Below, piece by piece: positions 61,780 to 64,000 of a DNA stretch of 64,000 nt. The notes beneath the pieces are model-generated. The model made no database searches. It was not told where the DNA came from and saw nothing but the letters and a program-made list of their open reading frames with translations. Location: NCBI GenBank assembly GCA_964006375.1, contig OZ023264.1:10612225-10676224 (forward strand), read 5' to 3'. The translations under genes and the position numbers were made by a program. Source of the stretch: Tillus elongatus. Taxonomy: Eukaryota > Arthropoda > Insecta > Coleoptera > Cleridae. The stretch's first letter is position 1. Each line of letters opens with the position of its first letter.

Positions 61780-63023
61780 GGTAGATTGCCATGGAAACAA
61801 ATTAGGACCTTATCTAATATTGCGATAAATATCAAATTGACATTAACTTTGAGTCTGCCAGCAAAATGCCTGTTAAACGTCTCAGTGTAAGAAAAAAAAA
61901 TGAATTAATAAGATTGTTTGGTGATGGTGTTCGAAATAGCAGAGAATTTGCAGATGAATTCAATCAGAGACATCCACAGAGAAATCCAATTAGGCGCGGA
62001 ACTGCAGCAGCTCTGAAGGCATGATTTTCTCAAACGGCAAGTGTGGTTAACAATATCTCGGCTGTTAGAAATCGAAGAAGTAGTGATGATAGCATAATCT
62101 TGGCTTCAACTCAAGCCAATCCCCAGGGGAGTTTACGTCAAAGGGCTGTTGCATTGGATTTAAGTAGAGAAAAAAATTAGAAGATGCCTTGTTCGTCATA
62201 AAATAAAACCTTTCAAGCCAAAGTTTCTGCACTCGTTGAGAGAAGGTGATGAGCTGAAACAATTAGATAATTACCTTTGGGCCCAAAGTAACTTTCTTAA
62301 GTAAAATTTTATTTAGGGACAAGGCAACACTGACTACCAATGGAATAGTATCTGCCCAAAATTCCAGATATTGGTCTGCTGAAAACGCTCACTCGGTTAT
62401 CAGTTGTAAAGCCCAGTATTCACAAAAAGTTAATACGTGGTGAGGAATTTTAGGGGATATAATGATTGGTCTTTTTTTTTGACAACACCTTGAAAGCAGA
62501 TCGATTGATTCATTTTTTTTAATAATGAATTATGGGACTGTATCGAAGGTATGCTTATCAACGTGCGGCAAGAGATGTATTTTCAATGATGTCATCCATT
62601 CACAACTCTTAGTTAGTCAGAAATTGGCTAAATCTACATTTTGCATCAAGATGGATTGGCAGGAACAGTCCTTTTGAACAGTGGCCTCCTCGGTCTCCTG
62701 ACATTACGCCACTAGACTTCTATGTCTGGGATTCAGTGAACAAAGAAAGGTCCCAAAGTCACGAGGAACTTTGCGAGAAAATAAAGCAGGCTTGCCGTGA
62801 AATAAATATAGCAGAACTAAGAAAAGTTGCCAGCAATAATCGTAAATGGATCGAAAAATGCACCAGGCCTGAAGATGGGCTAGTTGAAGCAGACTACATT
62901 TCATAATTTTATATTCAATTTAATTGTACTTTGTTAGAGTTTATTTAAGTTAAGTTGAATAATTCACGTACCACTGTTTTCTTTTGATATTGAGGATGTT
63001 TGTTGTTTTCATGGCAATCTACC
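61780..63023 (+). pseudogene. Decayed Tc1/mariner-type transposon with relic transposase
   Basis: GGTAGATTGCCATGGAAACA (61780) is matched in inverse at 63004-63023 with one mismatch. From ATG 61867 the translation begins MPVKRLSVRKKNELIRLFGD, with EFADEFNQRHPQRNPIRRGT typical of the DUF4817-type N terminus shared with the DD41D genes. It then breaks into many stops and shifts. The end of the catalytic domain survives (PPRSPDITPLDFYVWDSV near 62690-62740), followed by EELCEKIKQACREI. The first two catalytic Asp motifs are not intact. Much older than the other two copies. Confidence 0.75.
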
Positions 63024-63059
63024 TGGTAAAATATTATTTATATATTTATCTTTGAGCAG

Positions 63060-64000
63060 TTCTGATGTAAATATTGCGGTGGAGCAGTTCTACAATATCC
63101 TTTACTCAGCCATGTATACTTTCATTCGTTTGAAAACCTTGAAGGGTGTCGGGTCTTCCTTTCCTCACTGGTACAGTCATGAATTGAAAGAGTGTATATC
63201 CCGAAAGAAAGGCTGCCCACAAAATGTTTAAAACGACAGGGCGGCGGGATGGTTATGTGCGTTTTTCTGAACTGCGTGCCCAATGTGGACAGTTGACAGA
63301 AGATTGTCGACTTTTACATCTATCTAAGATTGAGGACAATCTTGCCTCTGATCCTCTATCGTTTCGGCAATATGCCAGACAAAGAGATGGTCAGAACTAT
63401 TATCCAGCGGAGATGTATCTTGGGGATAAAAAAAGCAGGGAAGCCAGTGACATAGTAAATTTATTTTCTGAAGTTTATAACTCCTCTTACAGTTCTGTTT
63501 CTGAGCTTGATCATGTTATGGAAGCACGTGTGAGCACCCTTAATGTAACACTAAGTGAAGTCTTCACAAAAATATCATTACAAAAGGGTAAACTCTCTGG
63601 TGGTCGTGATGGTGTCCCACCTTATCTTCTGAAGCAATGCATTTATTCTGTTAAGTGTCCCCACATATATAATTTTCAACATGTATTTCCTGAGTTCTGG
63701 AAGACTAGTTATTTAAGACCGTTTCACACGTGTAGTTGTAACTAAGATATAAAAAATTACAAAGCTATCTGCTTGCAATCTACCTTACCTAAAATGCTGC
63801 ATTTTTTAGTCACCGACTATCTAACTTGGGCATGTAAAAACGTTATTATTGAACAACAACATGGTTTTATAAAAAGATGCTCGGTCATAACCAATCTGAT
63901 GTCCTATCAAAATGTAATTTTAAATACATTCAAGAATGGTCATCAGGTTCACCCTATATACACTGATGTCACTAAAGCATTCGATCAGGTTAATAACAAA
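63060..64000 (+). pseudogene. LINE-D: Jockey-like reverse transcriptase ORF, running off the right edge
   Basis: Readable from about 63060 (DVNIAVEQFYNILYSAMYTF, then SSFPHWYSHELKECISRKKG), after a frameshift from 63224 (MFKTTGRRDGYVRFSELRAQ to KLSGGRDGVPPYLLKQC). It then continues across further shifts to NYKAICLQSTLPKML (63760) and EQQHGFIKRCSV, up to DVTKAFDQV at the edge. This is the endonuclease-reverse transcriptase linker and the first half of the reverse transcriptase. The family differs from LINE-A. At least three frame breaks make it a pseudogene. Confidence 0.82.

Overview
The window is animal nuclear DNA, most likely insect. It is visibly AT-rich, has intron-containing genes with GT..AG splice sites, and carries long (TA)n microsatellites. 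The transposon set (DD41D Tc1/mariner, P-element/THAP, Ty3/gypsy, RNase H-bearing R1-like and CR1/L2/Jockey-like LINEs) is typical of insects. The order cannot be told from sequence alone.

Two host genes are supported, both partial. PTCD2 (mitochondrial pentatricopeptide protein) runs on the minus strand, with its first four coding exons at 3909-3044 and the rest beyond the left edge. GALE (UDP-glucose 4-epimerase) runs on the plus strand, with three coding exons at 38784-39026, 57442-57555 and 61149-61328 and the rest beyond the right edge. The 35 kb between them, the PTCD2 intron 4 and the GALE introns (18.4, 3.6 and more than 2.6 kb) are filled with mobile elements, many nested.

Region by region: (1) 84-2998, a 2.9 kb terminal-inverted-repeat element in PTCD2 intron 4, made of minisatellites and a SINE. 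(2) 4.2-12.7 kb, units of an abundant family (here called H) with a TA-microsatellite core; a DD41D transposon (5656-7717) sits in one core and an H unit sits inside another H unit. (3) 13.4-17.6 kb, a solo LTR split by an almost intact P-element-like transposon with an 8-bp target duplication. (4) 19.3-30.0 kb, LINE relics of several families, MITEs, SINE fragments and H pieces. (5) 30.7-33.4 kb, a second DD41D transposon whose transposase has an intron. (6) 34.5-38.7 kb, H/V repeats, a SINE and a mariner relic. (7) GALE intron 1: a hAT-like shell (39439-49422, 8-bp target duplication) holding H units and a gag-only LTR retrotransposon (41917-48466), then a young Ty3/gypsy element (49449-56168) and a palindromic MITE with a 9-bp duplication. 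(8) GALE introns 2-3: a LINE, a decayed Tc1/mariner element and a Jockey-like LINE running off the edge.

The most notable signals are a six-unit heat-shock-element array 22 bp upstream of the TATA box in the gypsy LTR, three primer-binding-site-like modules in the gag-only retrotransposon, the P-element insertion with a single homopolymer frameshift, and the H family, which looks like a Helentron/DINE-type non-autonomous element and acts as a repeated landing site for other transposons.
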